64,000 nucleotides of DNA, from NCBI GenBank assembly GCA_947034895.1, contig OX344763.1:31185025-31249024 (forward strand), in the 5' to 3' direction. Position 1 is the stretch's first letter, and every line of letters begins with the position of its first letter. This DNA comes from Rhytidiadelphus loreus (taxonomy: Eukaryota; Streptophyta; Bryopsida; Hypnales; Hylocomiaceae). Below the pieces are notes generated by a model. That model saw only the letters and a list, made by a program, of their open reading frames with translations, was not told where the DNA came from and did not search any database. The position numbers and the translations under genes were made by a program. Below, piece by piece: positions 63,411 through 64,000 of this stretch.

Positions 63411-63412
63411 TA

Positions 63413-64000
63413 TATCTTTTTTGGTTGGTCAATAACCTCTTAAATTTTTTATACTCAATTAATTTCCTAAATTGAAGAAATTGTTTTGGTGAAAATTTGA
63501 ATTTGAATGTATTATATTGGAATTTTTTTATTGTACTTTTAAGGGTGTTTATTGTTTATTTCTAATGCTCAAAGATCCTTGGCTAGATTTGAACTAGACC
63601 AAGCCCCACCATCTTTAGTCCAAGAATTTAGCCTAAATAAAATGCTAGGATCCCAAGTTGTTTCTCCACTTTCTTTTAGGGAGGTTGGTTAATACATCAA
63701 AAAGACTAGCAAATCAAATTTTGGTAGATTAAACTTTTCCTTTAGTTCACTTCAACTATCATCTAAACTTGAGGTCAAATATCTCTCTTAATTAGAGTAG
63801 AGATATCTAAAATTGGTACTATTTTTCCAAAGAGGAATTACATTATCAAAATTTTCATCTAATCCCTCTAAAGCAATTTCTATCATTGTTTTTTAGATTC
63901 TTTGATGCAAATTTATTCCTAATCTTAGTTTTTATCAAAGTTTTTTGAGTACCCACCTTAACTCCTAAGTACCCTAGGGAACCAAAAGTGTCTTCATACA
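63413..64000. other. AT-rich spacer at the window end
   Basis: No gene or repeat border recognised. Confidence 0.4.

Overview
The window is nuclear DNA of a land plant. Intron-rich genes encode plant proteins: a PRT6-type N-recognin, red chlorophyll catabolite reductase with a transit-peptide-like leader, plant-type cofactor-independent phosphoglycerate mutase, VPS8, and a legume-lectin receptor-kinase remnant. They sit in AT-rich spacers that carry CACTA and Stowaway-like elements. I cannot name the species; a non-flowering lineage such as a bryophyte is my guess, not shown by the sequence. Layout: 1-15689 (+) is the 3' part of a UBR/PRT6 E3 ligase whose N-terminal UBR box lies outside the window. 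17054-17670 is a MITE-like insertion that abuts a broken L-type lectin receptor kinase (17.7-18.95 kb, -). 19434-19874 (+) is ribosomal protein eS12 with a telo-box upstream. 20-26.4 kb is gene-poor and holds two clear CACTA-type elements (22927-24332 with CCA target duplications; 25321-25689 with ATT target duplications). 26683-28942 (+) is RCCR. 29979-34356 (-) is iPGAM. 36338-44859 (-) is VPS8. 45-49 kb is leader-like and AT-rich spacer. 49-62 kb is a different kind of DNA: a large, more GC-rich, gene-carrying element. It is marked by at least 27 copies or half-copies of a short perfect-to-degenerate palindrome (core TATCGGCTGGCAGCCGATA), which I do not see elsewhere in the window. It encodes a DUF7869-like putative transposase (-) and, divergently, a multi-exon gene (+) joining a ParB-like domain, a degenerate DNA-methyltransferase-like domain and an FCP1/HAD-like domain, followed by a second FCP1/HAD-like gene. 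Palindromes lie in nearly every intron and spacer of the element and also inside exons. One 20-bp copy (58801-58820) breaks a reading frame that closes exactly if it is left out. Both large genes also carry in-frame TAA/TAG codons. I regard this element and its palindrome family as the most unusual content. The end (62.1-64 kb) is AT-rich spacer with one Stowaway-like element. The five host genes do unrelated housekeeping jobs (protein degradation, translation, chlorophyll breakdown, glycolysis, endosomal tethering) and show no sign of acting as a cluster.
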